Assembly (NCBI RefSeq): GCF_031583065.1
Contig: NZ_CP134053.1
Location: forward strand, 5,869,001 to 5,933,000
Reading direction: 5' to 3'
From: Streptomyces sp. CGMCC 4.7035
GTDB lineage: Bacteria; Actinomycetota; Actinomycetes; Streptomycetales; Streptomycetaceae
DNA: 64,000 bases
Under the pieces are notes generated by a model that worked only from the letters and a program-made list of their open reading frames with translations, was not told where the DNA came from and did not search any database. This document shows positions 1-10,911 of this stretch, piece after piece. How positions within the stretch are numbered: the stretch's first letter is position 1; each line of letters opens with the position of its first letter. A program made the position numbers and the translations under genes.

Positions 1-474
1 GGCCGAGCAGGTGCGCACGGGGAAGACGCGCAGCAGCAGGTCGACCGTGTCACGGATGGCCCAGGCATGCCCGTACGGCCCGAAGTACCGCACGCCCTTG
101 CGCTTCTGGCCGCGCATCACCTGCACGCGGGGGAACTCCTCGTTCATCGTCACCGCGAGGTACGGGTAGCTCTTGTCGTCGCGGTACTTGACGTTGAACC
201 GGGGGTCGAACTCCTTGATCCAGGTGTACTCCAGCTGCAGGGCCTCGACCTCCGTGGACACCACGGTCCACTCCACGGACGCGGCCGTGGTGACCATGGT
301 GCGCGTGCGCGGGTGGAGGTTCGCCAGGTCCTGGAAGTAGTTCGCCAGACGCTGGCGCAGGCTCTTCGCCTTTCCGACGTAGATCACCCGGCGGTGCTCG
401 TCCCGGAACCTGTAGACCCCGGGGGAGTCCGGAATCTCTCCCGGCTTGGGGCGGTAGCTGGAGGGGTCGGCCAT
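1..474 (-). CDS. uvrC: Excinuclease ABC subunit C, N-terminal part (runs off left edge)
   Basis: The first 158 codons of UvrC, the endonuclease that makes both incisions in nucleotide excision repair after UvrA/UvrB load on a lesion. The translation opens [20 protein letters not shown] and continues into a GIY-YIG catalytic domain ([22 protein letters not shown]). The rest lies beyond the window. The ATG at 474 is chosen because a TAGGGT -10 element sits 7 nt upstream with no Shine-Dalgarno between, which suggests a leaderless transcript. The upstream element has the DNA-damage promoter pattern also seen at uvrA, uvrB and ogt here. Confidence 0.93.
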   Translation of the reverse strand, partial: MADPSSYRPKPGEIPDSPGVYRFRDEHRRVIYVGKAKSLRQRLANYFQDLANLHPRTRTMVTTAASVEWTVVSTEVEALQLEYTWIKEFDPRFNVKYRDDKSYPYLAVTMNEEFPRVQVMRGQKRKGVRYFGPYGHAWAIRDTVDLLLRVFPVRTCSA

Positions 475-480
475 GTCTCA

Positions 481-1018
481 CACCCTACTGGCGGGCGCCG
501 ACAGCGCGGCGCCCCTGTGGACAAGGCCCGACGGGGTCGGCGGGAGAGCCGGGAGGCGGTTGTCGTCGGTGACCTCCTGGACGCGGTGAGTGCTCGGGAC
601 GCCCCGGCGGAGGTGTCAGGGCGCACCCCGGCGGCGCGTCGTAGCGGCGGCAGCCGATCACGCCGTGGGCATCCGCGTCGAGCGGCGGCAGGCTCGCGTG
701 CGTATGAGGTGGCAGACGTACCTGGACTCGACCGGGCCACCGTGCCGCCGGACGCCGACACGCAGGCCGTACGACCGTCAACAGCGACGGCTCGGACCGC
801 CGCCGAGAGGCGGGGAACGCATCCGGCCACGGCACCGACGCGGTTGGGCATCAGGTGTTGTCGGGGCTTGGGCAACACGCTTCAATGCGGGAAAACTTCG
901 AACACGGAGGGTGATGTTGAATTACGAACTAACCCCGGGCGCCCTCCATGCGGCCCGGAAGAACTCATGCGTACGGCCCGACCAGCCGTCGTGACCATTC
1001 ACAGAAAGGCCCCCCTGT
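481..1018. other. Intergenic region with no supported gene
   Basis: About 540 bp between the divergent uvrC and XRE-like genes. The left end holds the uvrC promoter and the right end a GAAAGG ribosome-binding site for the gene at 1019. Open frames here lack recognisable domains and look like GC-rich shadows. I see no structured RNA or repeat. Confidence 0.5.
482..504 (-). promoter_or_regulatory. RecA-NDp-type (PafBC) DNA-damage promoter of uvrC
   Basis: On the minus strand CTGTCGGCG, then 8 nt, then TAGGGT, then 7 nt to the uvrC ATG. This matches the known pattern tTGTCRgtg-N8-TAnnnT with a C for the less conserved first T and a C for the third-last base. Spacing is exact. It is the weakest of the repair-gene copies in the window. 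Confidence 0.6.
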
Positions 1019-1966
1019 ATGCGGCACGGCACACGGCACGCGGACGGCGTCCCGGCGGAGTTGGAGGCTGCCCTGCGCGGCGGCCCCTTCCATATCGCAC
1101 TGCGCGCCGCCATAGCCGCCCGCGGACTGCCGCTGCAGCGTGTGCAGCACCATTTGTCGCGCTACGGGGTCAAGGTCGGCGTGACGAGCCTGAGCTACTG
1201 GCAGCAGGGCGCGCGCCGCCCGCAGCGCCCCGAATCCCTGCGTGCCGTACGCGCCCTGGAGGAGATACTCCAACTGCCGGACGAATCGCTGATCCGGCTG
1301 CTGACCCGGGCCGAGGAGCGGCCCGAACAGCACCGTCCAGCGGGCCGGTCGTACCGCTCGCTCGTGGAGGCCTCAGGTGTGCTGGAAGGACTCCTCGCCG
1401 AGTTGGAGTCGCCGCTCGACGGCGGACTGCACACCATCGGCCACCACGAGCGCGTCCGCATCGGCGCGCGCCGGGAGTTGCTGGCCCGCGAGTCGCAGCA
1501 CATCGTGCGCGCCCACAAGGACGGCGTGGACCGTTACGTCGCCATCCACCGCGGCGACCCCGGGTGCGCCCCGGAGCGGGTCGCGGTGCACGCGCTGGAG
1601 AACTGCCGGCCGGGGCGCGTGCGATGGCACCACGACACCGGCGTTCTGGTCGCCGAACTGCTCTTCGACACACGGTTGCGCACTGGAGATACGTTTCTCT
1701 TCAGCTACGGCTTCGAGGACGGCACCGCCGGCACGTCCAGCGAGTACGTCCGCGGATTCCATTTCGCGGGCGGGCAGTACGCCCTCCAGGTGCGCTTCGA
1801 CGAGGAGGCGCTGCCGATGCGCTGCCACCGGTTCACCCAGCACTCCTTCGCCGCCCCGCGCAGCGGCCGCCAGGAACTGACGCTCAGCGGACGCCACCGC
1901 TCGGTGCACCTGGTGGAGCCGCGCGTGCGGTCCGGGCTCGTGGGGATCGCGTGGGACTGGGAGTGA
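1019..1966 (+). CDS. XRE-like helix-turn-helix regulatory protein
   Basis: A 315-residue protein whose residues roughly 35-80 (RVQHHLSRYGVKVGVTSLSY, then a WQQGARRPQRPES stretch and RAVRALEEIL) look like a Cro/C1-type helix-turn-helix that reads a short DNA site. The remaining ~230 residues contain no domain I can name and are probably a sensory or oligomerisation region. The ATG at 1019 is preceded by GAAAGG about 10 nt upstream. It stands alone, convergent with the Rieske gene (17 nt between stops). The DNA-binding role is inferred from the HTH-like segment only; the ligand and targets are unknown. Confidence 0.6.
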   Translation: MRHGTRHADGVPAELEAALRGGPFHIALRAAIAARGLPLQRVQHHLSRYGVKVGVTSLSYWQQGARRPQRPESLRAVRALEEILQLPDESLIRLLTRAEERPEQHRPAGRSYRSLVEASGVLEGLLAELESPLDGGLHTIGHHERVRIGARRELLARESQHIVRAHKDGVDRYVAIHRGDPGCAPERVAVHALENCRPGRVRWHHDTGVLVAELLFDTRLRTGDTFLFSYGFEDGTAGTSSEYVRGFHFAGGQYALQVRFDEEALPMRCHRFTQHSFAAPRSGRQELTLSGRHRSVHLVEPRVRSGLVGIAWDWE

Positions 1967-1982
1967 CCGGGGCCGGGAGCTG

Positions 1983-2411
1983 TCAGGCCGCCGGGCCCGC
2001 CACGATCCTGCCGCCCTTCACCTCGACGGACAGCTCGTGCAGCGGCTCGGTGGCCGGGGCCTGCACCACCTTGCCCGTAATGGCGTCGAACTCGCTCCCA
2101 TGACAGGGACAGACGAGCGTCGTGCCCGACAGCTTGTTGATGGCGCACCCGGCGTGCGTGCAGATCGTGCTGTACGCCTTCAGGCTGCCGTCCGCCGCGC
2201 GGCTCACCACGACGTTCTGGTCCCGGTACAGCTTCGCGCCGCCCGTCGTGACCTCGCTCTCGGCCCCCAGCGCGACCGGCGCGGTCGGCGTGGCGGGCGC
2301 CGCACCACTGCCATCGACCGCCGAACAGGCCGCGAGGCCGAGCCCGGCGACCGGAGTGAGCGCCGCCCCGCGAAGGACGGTACGACGGGTCGCGGTGGGG
2401 CGGGCGGGCAT
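1983..2411 (-). CDS. Rieske [2Fe-2S] lipoprotein with Tat-like signal
   Basis: A 142-residue exported electron-transfer protein. The N-terminus MPARPTATRRTVLRGAAL has a twin-arginine motif followed by a hydrophobic stretch ending in LAAC, a lipobox, so it is probably Tat-exported and membrane-anchored. The Rieske cluster ligands are plain: CTHAGC and, 15 residues on, CPCHGS. It is small and has no cytochrome b partner nearby, so it is likely a stand-alone redox protein of unknown partner rather than the bc1 subunit. The ATG at 2411 is preferred over an upstream in-frame ATG because GGGGAG lies just before it. It is divergent from lacI, with a palindromic operator between them. Confidence 0.88.
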   Translation of the reverse strand: MPARPTATRRTVLRGAALTPVAGLGLAACSAVDGSGAAPATPTAPVALGAESEVTTGGAKLYRDQNVVVSRAADGSLKAYSTICTHAGCAINKLSGTTLVCPCHGSEFDAITGKVVQAPATEPLHELSVEVKGGRIVAGPAA

Positions 2412-2524
2412 GGGATCTCCCCTGGTCAGACCGGTGCCCACCTGGGCGGCGGGCGACGCCGACGATACCGGTAGCCGCCATTCCGCCTTGGGCCGGGGCG
2501 GGGGACGGTGGGCGCCTGGAAGGG

Positions 2525-2552
2525 ACGTAAACGCTTGCGCAAGCGTTTACGT
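2525..2552. promoter_or_regulatory. 28-bp perfect palindromic LacI-family operator
   Basis: Perfect inverted repeat with half-site ACGTAAACGCTTGC, centre between 2538 and 2539. The central GC step and the AAACGCTTGC/GCAAGCGTTT arms are typical of LacI/GalR operators. It lies 53 bp before the lacI start and 114 bp before the divergent Rieske start, so autoregulation of lacI-kinase and co-control of the Rieske gene are both plausible. Confidence 0.85.
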
Positions 2553-2604
2553 CTGCCACCCAATGGGATACGTTCCCTGCCGGAAGGCCCGAGGAGGGAA
2601 CGCG

Positions 2605-4059
2605 ATGGCAACCATGGCCGACGTCGCACGGCTCGCAGGCGTGTCCGTCGCCACCGTCTCGCACGTACTGAACGGCACGCGCCCGGTACTGCCCCACACC
2701 CGCCAGGCGGTGCTGGACGCCATCGACGAGCTGGGCTACACCCCGAACACACTCGCCCGTTCCCTGGTCACCTCACGCACCCGGTCCATCGGGCTCGCGG
2801 TGTCGGCGATCAGCAACCCGTACTTCACGGAGATCGTCCAGGGCGTCGAGGCCGGCGCTCTGGAGCACGGCTACAGCCTGCTCATCGCCGATCCGCACGA
2901 CGACCCGGAGCACGAGCGCAAGGTCGGCCGGCTCCTCCACGAGCGCCGCGTCGACGGCATGATCGTCGCTCCCTCCGCGGACCCGCGCGGACTCCTCGCC
3001 CACCTCGCACGCCATCGCGTACCGACCGTGTTCCTCGACCGCCTGGTGGACGGCGTCCCGACAGTCACGGCAGCGTGGCCAGCGACCGGCGGGGATGCGT
3101 CCGAGGGGAGCGGGCACGCCGACGGGTCGGAGAGGGGCGGGCACACCGATGCCGCTGCGCCACGCGGGCACGCCGACGCCGCTGAGCCGTGCGGGCACGC
3201 CGATACTGCTGAGCAAAGAGCACACGCCGGCACGTCCGAGCGACGCACCCACGCCGACGCTTCCGAGCCAGGCGAGCATGCCGAAGCGGCTGAGCGGGAG
3301 GGACACGCCGAAGCCGCTCAGCGAAGCCCACACGCCAACGTGCCCAAGCCAGTCCGGCACACCGATGCGCCCGAGCGGGCGGGACACCTCGGCACGTCCG
3401 AGCGAGACCGGCACGCCGGCACGTCCGAGCGACGCACCCACGCCGACGCATCCGAGCCAGGCACGCACGCCGACGCGCCCTTCCTCTTCGACCAGGTCTG
3501 CGCCGAGAATGCCGAACCCATGGCCCGCCTGGTCACTCATCTCGCCGACCTCGGCCACCGGCGTATCGGTCTCATCGCGGGTGTGCCCGGGCTCAGTACC
3601 ACGACCGAGCGGATCAGCGGCTACCTGCACGGCCTCGCGACGGCAGGCCTCCCCTACGACGAGCGGCTGGTGGCCCGGGGCGACTCCGCGGCCGAGGGCG
3701 CCGAGCGCGCCACCGCCGCCCTGCTGTCCCTCGCGGCACCGCCCACGGCCCTGGTCACCGCCAACAACGCGATGACCATCGGTGCGCTGCGCGCCCTGCG
3801 CGATCGCGGTCTGTCCGTACCGGACGACCTGGCCCTGTGCTGCTTCGACGACTTCGCGTGGGCGGACCTGTTCTCGCCCCGGCTCACCGCGATCTCCCAG
3901 CCGAGCAGGGAGATCGGCGCCCAGGCCGTACGGCTGCTCCTGGACCGGCTGGAGGCGCCGGACCGTCCCTCCCGTACCGTGCGACTGCCCTGTGCGTTCG
4001 TCCACCGCACCTCGTGCGGCTGCCCCGACAGCCGCTCCCAGAAGGGAACCGTCTCGTGA
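2605..4059 (+). CDS. LacI-family regulator with a 14-unit repeat insertion
   Basis: A sugar-responsive repressor of 484 residues; the family is usually about 340. Residues 1-50 form the LacI DNA-binding domain (MADVARLAGVSVATVSHVLN, hinge YTPNTLARSLV). The periplasmic-binding-like effector domain follows, but it is interrupted at residues ~152-292 between VDGVP and FDQVCAENAEP by a run of 9-residue repeats beginning with His. After that the normal fold resumes (HRRIGLIAG, DDLALCCFDDF). The ATG at 2605 is preceded by GAGGGAAC. The gene overlaps the kinase start by 4 bp, so the pair is one operon and the effector is probably the kinase substrate or product. Whether the repeat loop disturbs ligand binding cannot be judged from sequence. 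Confidence 0.9.
   Translation: MATMADVARLAGVSVATVSHVLNGTRPVLPHTRQAVLDAIDELGYTPNTLARSLVTSRTRSIGLAVSAISNPYFTEIVQGVEAGALEHGYSLLIADPHDDPEHERKVGRLLHERRVDGMIVAPSADPRGLLAHLARHRVPTVFLDRLVDGVPTVTAAWPATGGDASEGSGHADGSERGGHTDAAAPRGHADAAEPCGHADTAEQRAHAGTSERRTHADASEPGEHAEAAEREGHAEAAQRSPHANVPKPVRHTDAPERAGHLGTSERDRHAGTSERRTHADASEPGTHADAPFLFDQVCAENAEPMARLVTHLADLGHRRIGLIAGVPGLSTTTERISGYLHGLATAGLPYDERLVARGDSAAEGAERATAALLSLAAPPTALVTANNAMTIGALRALRDRGLSVPDDLALCCFDDFAWADLFSPRLTAISQPSREIGAQAVRLLLDRLEAPDRPSRTVRLPCAFVHRTSCGCPDSRSQKGTVS
3115..3490 (+). repeat. 27-bp minisatellite inside lacI (about 14 units)
   Basis: In-frame tandem array encoding 9-residue units of the form H-[AT]-x-x-[SAP]-[EP]-[RP]-x-x; His recurs at residues 171, 180, 189 and so on through 288 without a break in register. 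One ~38-bp block is nearly identical at 3223 and 3412, exactly seven units (189 bp) apart, which suggests recent block duplication. Confidence 0.9.
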
Positions 4060-4967
4060 TCGTCGTCGCCGGTGAGGCCCTGATCGACCTGGTCCCGCAG
4101 GGCGCGGGCGCGCTCGCACCGCTGAGGCCGGCGCTCGGCGGCGGCCCGTACAACACCGCTGTCGCACTCGGCCGTCTCGGCTCCCCCACGGCCTTCTGCT
4201 CCCGCACCTCCTACGACGCCTTCGGCGAGGCCCTGCTCGACGGGCTGCGCGAGGCGGGCGTGGACGTCTCGGCGGTGCAGCGCGGCACCGAGCCGACCAC
4301 ACTCGCGGTCGCCACGGTCGACGAGAACGGCTCGGCCGCGTACTCCTTCTACGTCGACGGCACCGCCGACCGGCTGTTCACGGCACCGGCAGGTCTTCCT
4401 GAGGGCACGCGGGCCGTGTCCTTCGGTACCTGCTCTCTCGTCCTCGAACCCGGGGCGAGCGCCTACGAGGAGCTGATGCGCGACGCCGCCGCGCAGGGCG
4501 TGTTCACGACGCTCGACCCGAACATCCGCGCAGGGCTGATCCCGGATCCCGACGCCTACCGGGCCCGTTTCAAGAGCTGGCTGCCGTCCGTGTCGCTGCT
4601 CAAGCTCTCGGCGGAGGACGCGCAGTGGCTGGGCGGCACCCCGCGCGAATGGCTGGCCTGCGGCCCCGCGGCCGTCGTGATCACCCACGGCAGCGACGGG
4701 TTGACGGTCTTCACCCGCGACGGTGCGGAGCACTCGGTACCCGGTGTGCGGGTCGACGTCGTGGACACGATCGGCGCCGGCGACACCGTCAACGCGGCCC
4801 TGCTCCACGGTCTGGCCGCCCGCGATGCCCTCTCCCCGACGGCGGTGGCCGGCCTGGACGCCGACGGCTGGACCGAGCTGCTGGGGTTCGCGGCCCGCGC
4901 GGCGGCGATCACTTGCTCCCGGGCCGGCGCGGAACCGCCGTACGCGTCCGAGTTGACGGGACCTTGA
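4056..4967 (+). CDS. PfkB-family carbohydrate kinase (fructokinase-like)
   Basis: A 303-residue ribokinase-fold sugar kinase that phosphorylates a sugar with ATP in the cytoplasm. It opens VIVVAGEALIDLVPQ, has the substrate-side GGGPYNTAVALGRLG motif near residue 30 and the C-terminal signature DTIGAGDTVNAAL with the catalytic Asp. The GTG at 4056 overlaps the lacI stop (GTGA) and follows GAAGGG by a normal distance. The exact sugar is not determined; fructose is the common substrate for this subgroup. Control by the adjacent LacI protein is likely. Confidence 0.88.
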   Translation: MIVVAGEALIDLVPQGAGALAPLRPALGGGPYNTAVALGRLGSPTAFCSRTSYDAFGEALLDGLREAGVDVSAVQRGTEPTTLAVATVDENGSAAYSFYVDGTADRLFTAPAGLPEGTRAVSFGTCSLVLEPGASAYEELMRDAAAQGVFTTLDPNIRAGLIPDPDAYRARFKSWLPSVSLLKLSAEDAQWLGGTPREWLACGPAAVVITHGSDGLTVFTRDGAEHSVPGVRVDVVDTIGAGDTVNAALLHGLAARDALSPTAVAGLDADGWTELLGFAARAAAITCSRAGAEPPYASELTGP

Positions 4968-4968
4968 G

Positions 4969-5835
4969 TCAAGCCGCAGCCCGAGGCAGCACCCGCCGAT
5001 TCTCACAGTTCTCGCGGATCAGCCGGGTGGAGAGCTGGTGATGGAACTCGCGGCGCGCGTCAGCCACCTTGGCGTGGGCGCGGGCGACCTTCAGCCGGGC
5101 CTTCTCACGGTTCTTCGATCCCTTCTGCTTGCGGGACAGCTTCCGCTGGGCCTTCTTCAGTTTCTTCTCCGCGCGGCGCAGGAACCGCGGGGAGTCGATC
5201 TTCGTGCCGTCGGACAGGACGGCGAAGTGGGTCAGGCCCAGGTCGATACCGACAGCGCTGTCGGGGCCAGGCTCGCTGAAGCGGGTCCGGTCCTGCTCCG
5301 GGTCGGTGTCGATGACGAAGCTCGCCAAGTATCGCCCGGCTGCGTCCTTGATGACCGTGACGCTGGACGGGGTGGCGGGCAGCGTGCGCGACCAGCGCAC
5401 TTGCACCTCGCCGACCTTCGGCAGCAACAGCCTCCCGGTCCCGGTGATCTTCCAGCGCGCGTTCGCGGTGAACCGGACCGCCTGCCTTTCGTCCTTGCGG
5501 GACTTGAAGTGGGGCACCCCTACCCGCGCCCCGTTGCGGGCTCCCTTCAGGGAGGCGAAGAAGTTCCGCCAGGCGCTCTCCGCATCCCGCAGCGACTGCT
5601 GCAGCACCACCGCCGACACCTCGCCCAGCCAGTGCCGCTCACGGGTCCTCTTCGCCTCGGTGACCAGCGTCCTCGACAGCACCGCCGCCGTGGGGAACGC
5701 CTCCCCCGCCGCCCGCGCCCGCTCCCGCGCCGCGATCGCGTCGTTGTACACCACCCGCGCACACCCGAACGCCCGGGCCAGCGCGCTGCGCTGACCCGGT
5801 GTCGGATCGAGACGGAAGGCATACCGAAGCTACAT
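4969..5835 (-). pseudogene. tnpB: Truncated IS605/IS607-type tnpB remnant
   Basis: TnpB is the RNA-guided nuclease carried by IS200/605-type elements. The frame begins ATG TAG, so codon 2 is a stop, and then reads LRYAFRLDPTPGQRSALARA as in intact TnpB. The N-terminal region and RuvC-I (GIDLGLTHFAVLSDG) are intact. The frame ends at 4969 after RLIREN, just where RuvC-II (with its catalytic Glu) should begin. The zinc ribbon and RuvC-III are missing. No TnpA lies nearby. Translation might restart at the internal GTG GTG near 5754, but the nuclease could not be active. It ends 1 nt from the convergent kinase stop, marking the deletion edge. Confidence 0.85.
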
Positions 5836-5993
5836 GAACCGGACGCTAACACCCGTCACCGACAGCCCGGGACGGATCAGCCGAATCCAGCTCCGCCGGA
5901 ACGATTCGGCGACGCTCCGCGTCGCCGCGTCCAGATTCGCCTCACCACCGGCGTCAACGCTGGTGCACTGCGAATGAATCCCGGTAGCAGCTT

Positions 5994-6053
5994 CCAGGCC
6001 CCACGCGTCCAGGCCCCACGCGTCCGGGCCATACGCGTCCGGGCCATACGCGT
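5994..6053. repeat. Four tandem 15-bp units
   Basis: Two copies of CCAGGCCCCACGCGT followed by two copies of CCGGGCCATACGCGT, head to tail, in the gap between the tnpB remnant and the uvrA terminator. The array shows two successive pair duplications. No function is evident. Confidence 0.9.
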
Positions 6054-6077
6054 TCGGCGGCTGCCCGCCCAAGAAGC

Positions 6078-6108
6078 GGTGCCCCGCGGGAAGCTCCCAC
6101 GGGGCACC
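6078..6108 (-). terminator. Terminator of uvrA
   Basis: A 13-nt stem with one mismatch and a 5-nt loop (plus strand GGTGCCCCGCGGG ... CCCACGGGGCACC), 32 nt after the uvrA stop. No U-tract, as is common in streptomycetes. Confidence 0.75.
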
Positions 6109-6139
6109 ACCGGATCTCCCGGAACATGTCCGGGTCGGG

Positions 6140-9181
<3,042 letters not shown>

Positions 9182-9237
9182 GCCGGTCCGCACCTTTCTT
9201 GAGAGAAGCGACAGGGGCGAGGCCCCCGTGCTTTCTC

Positions 9238-9260
9238 AGACTAGGGGGAGCCACTGACAA
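9238..9260 (-). promoter_or_regulatory. RecA-NDp-type (PafBC) DNA-damage promoter of uvrA
   Basis: Minus strand TTGTCAGTG, 8 nt (GCTCCCCC), then TAGTCT: a perfect match to tTGTCRgtg-N8-TAnnnT, including the extended GGC after GT. Transcription should start near 9231, giving a leader of about 50 nt. In mycobacteria this motif is activated by PafBC independently of LexA/RecA. Confidence 0.88.
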
Positions 9261-9368
9261 CGCCGGTCGGATTCCTGGGTTCATAACAATCCCCGGCCAT
9301 CCAGCATGCCCGACGCCGCACTCGACCCTATAGCACGTGCATTCGATTTGCGGGCCAAGCTCACCTCC

Positions 9369-9397
9369 TTCACCCGAAGGAGTGGCGGGGCTAGGGT
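9369..9397 (+). promoter_or_regulatory. Promoter of the leaderless isomerase gene
   Basis: TTCACC, 17-nt spacer, TAGGGT, then 7 nt to the ATG at 9405. The spacing puts transcription start at or next to the start codon, consistent with a leaderless mRNA; the only Shine-Dalgarno-like string is more than 20 nt away. Confidence 0.6.
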
Positions 9398-9404
9398 CGA
9401 CCCC

Positions 9405-10109
9405 ATGATTGATCACGCGCGCGACCTGGCGTCTGTACGTGCCGCGACCGAACGACTGCTGACCGCAGCCGTCGCACTGGACAACGCGGCGGTGACCGAG
9501 TCGTCACGGCTGCCCGGTTGGACCCGCGGTCACGTCCTCGCCCATCTCGCCCGTAACGCGGACGCCCTCGTGAACGTGCTGGAGGGGCGTCCCATGTACG
9601 CCTCCGCCCAGGCGCGGGACGCCGACATCGAGCGGGACGCACCGCGCTCCCTCGACATCCAGCTCGCGGACCTGCGCGCGAGCGCGGCCCGCTTCCAGGA
9701 GGCGGGAGCCGCGCCCGCGGACTGGTCGCGCACGGTGGAGTTGCGCAACGGGGTCACCGACTCGGCGGCCCGGGTGCCGTTCCGGCGGTGGGTCGAGATC
9801 GAGCTGCACCATGTCGATCTCGGGATCGGATACGAGCTGGAGGATCTGCCGGCGGAGTTCGTGGAGCGGGAGATCGACTTCCTCGCCCAGCGGTTCAGGG
9901 ACCATCCCGACGTCCCTGGGATCGCGTTGTCCGCCCTGGAGGACCCGAGCCGGCTCACCTGGCCCACGGGACGGCAGGCCGACGACAAGCCGGTCACCGT
10001 CACGGGCACGGCCCCCGCCCTGGTGGGCTGGCTCTCGGGACGCACCAGGGGCGAAGGCGTGACGGTGCTCGACGACGGCCTGACGCTGCCCGCGCTGCCC
10101 CCGCTGTGA
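9405..10109 (+). CDS. Maleylpyruvate isomerase family mycothiol-dependent enzyme
   Basis: A 234-residue DinB-like/MDMPI-type protein. The N-terminal four-helix domain contains LPGWTRGHVLAHLARNADAL, the family motif with metal-ligand His, and a second His in VEIELHHVDLGIGY. The C-terminal part is the SCP2-like segment (TGTAPALVGWLSGRT). Such proteins use mycothiol, the actinobacterial thiol, for isomerisation or detoxification; the substrate of this one is unknown. It is followed 21 nt later by the MBL-fold gene with its own -10, so the two may be expressed together or separately. Confidence 0.82.
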   Translation: MIDHARDLASVRAATERLLTAAVALDNAAVTESSRLPGWTRGHVLAHLARNADALVNVLEGRPMYASAQARDADIERDAPRSLDIQLADLRASAARFQEAGAAPADWSRTVELRNGVTDSAARVPFRRWVEIELHHVDLGIGYELEDLPAEFVEREIDFLAQRFRDHPDVPGIALSALEDPSRLTWPTGRQADDKPVTVTGTAPALVGWLSGRTRGEGVTVLDDGLTLPALPPL

Positions 10110-10118
10110 CCTCGTCGG

Positions 10119-10124
10119 TAGGCT
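10119..10124 (+). promoter_or_regulatory. -10 element of the MBL-fold gene
   Basis: TAGGCT followed by 6 nt and the ATG at 10131, with no ribosome-binding site between. The layout indicates a leaderless transcript. Confidence 0.5.
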
Positions 10125-10130
10125 GACAAC

Positions 10131-10787
10131 ATGACGTACAGCGGAGCGGTGACGGTCGGTGGCCCGGCGGACGTGCACGAGCTGAAGGACCTGATGATCA
10201 CGAAGATCGCGGTCGGCCCGATGGACAACAACGCCTATCTGCTGCGCTGTCGGGCCACTGACGAGCAGTTGCTGATCGACGCGGCCAACGACGCGCACAC
10301 GCTGATCGGCATGATCGGTGACGACGGCATCGCGTCGGTCGTCACCACCCATCGGCACGCCGACCACTGGCAGGCGCTCGCCGACGTCGTGGCGGCCACA
10401 CACGCGCGTACATATGCGGGACGCCACGACGCCGAGGGCATCCCCGTACCGACCGACGTCCCGGTCGACGACGGCGACACGATCCGCGTGGGACGTGTGG
10501 AGCTCACCGCACGCCATCTGGTGGGCCACACGCCGGGCTCGATCGTCCTCGTCTACGACGACCCGCACGGACACCCGCACGTGTTCACCGGGGACTGCCT
10601 CTTCCCGGGCGGTGTGGGCAACACCCGCAAGGACCCCAAGGCCTTCGCCAGCCTGATCCACGACGTCGAGACGAAGATCTTCGACGTGCTTCCGGACGAG
10701 ACCTGGGTCTACCCGGGGCACGGCGACGACACCACGCTGGGCGCCGAGCGCCCGCACCTGCCGGAGTGGCACGCGCGCGGGTGGTGA
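10131..10787 (+). CDS. MBL-fold metallo-hydrolase (glyoxalase II-like)
   Basis: A 218-residue metallo-beta-lactamase-fold hydrolase. The metal-binding motif is HRHADHW (HxHxDH) near residue 67, followed by HLVGHTPGSIVLV (third His), FTGDCLF (bridging Asp) and YPGHGDDT (last His). The pattern is close to hydroxyacylglutathione hydrolase-like enzymes; in this thiol background the substrate could be a mycothiol thioester, an inference from the neighbouring mycothiol-dependent enzyme. The stop codon lies inside the first unit of a 43-bp repeat array. Confidence 0.85.
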   Translation: MTYSGAVTVGGPADVHELKDLMITKIAVGPMDNNAYLLRCRATDEQLLIDAANDAHTLIGMIGDDGIASVVTTHRHADHWQALADVVAATHARTYAGRHDAEGIPVPTDVPVDDGDTIRVGRVELTARHLVGHTPGSIVLVYDDPHGHPHVFTGDCLFPGGVGNTRKDPKAFASLIHDVETKIFDVLPDETWVYPGHGDDTTLGAERPHLPEWHARGW

Positions 10788-10911
10788 GCGGGGGAATCGC
10801 ACGTGCGGATGGTGAGCACGGGGATGGTGAGCGGGGGAATCGCACGTGCGGATGGTGAGCACGGGGATGGTGAGCGGGGGAATCGCACGTGCGGATGGTG
10901 AGCACGGGGCG
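10783..10911. repeat. Three 43-bp tandem repeats with CGCACGTGCG palindromes
   Basis: The unit begins GGTGAGCGGGGGAATCGC and repeats at exact 43-bp steps (G-runs at 10790, 10833 and 10876). Each unit contains the perfect palindrome CGCACGTGCG (10798-10807, 10841-10850, 10884-10893). The first unit starts within the last codons of the MBL gene and includes its TGA. Confidence 0.92.

Noticed and set aside
67..2103. Long open frames crossing real genes, such as a 678-codon plus-strand frame
   Set aside because: GC-rich shadow of uvrC, the XRE-like gene and the Rieske gene; low-complexity Arg/Pro/Ala composition and no domain.
4969..5835. The tnpB remnant as a TldR-type RNA-guided repressor
   Set aside because: TldRs keep a near-complete TnpB fold with a guide RNA after the 3' end. 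Here codon 2 is a stop, the protein ends before RuvC-II, and the sequence beyond its 3' end is the convergent kinase gene, so decay is more likely.
9182..9404. LexA (SOS) boxes at the repair genes
   Set aside because: I found no TCGAACN4GTTCGA-type palindrome near uvrA, uvrB, uvrC or ogt; the RecA-NDp pattern explains them better.
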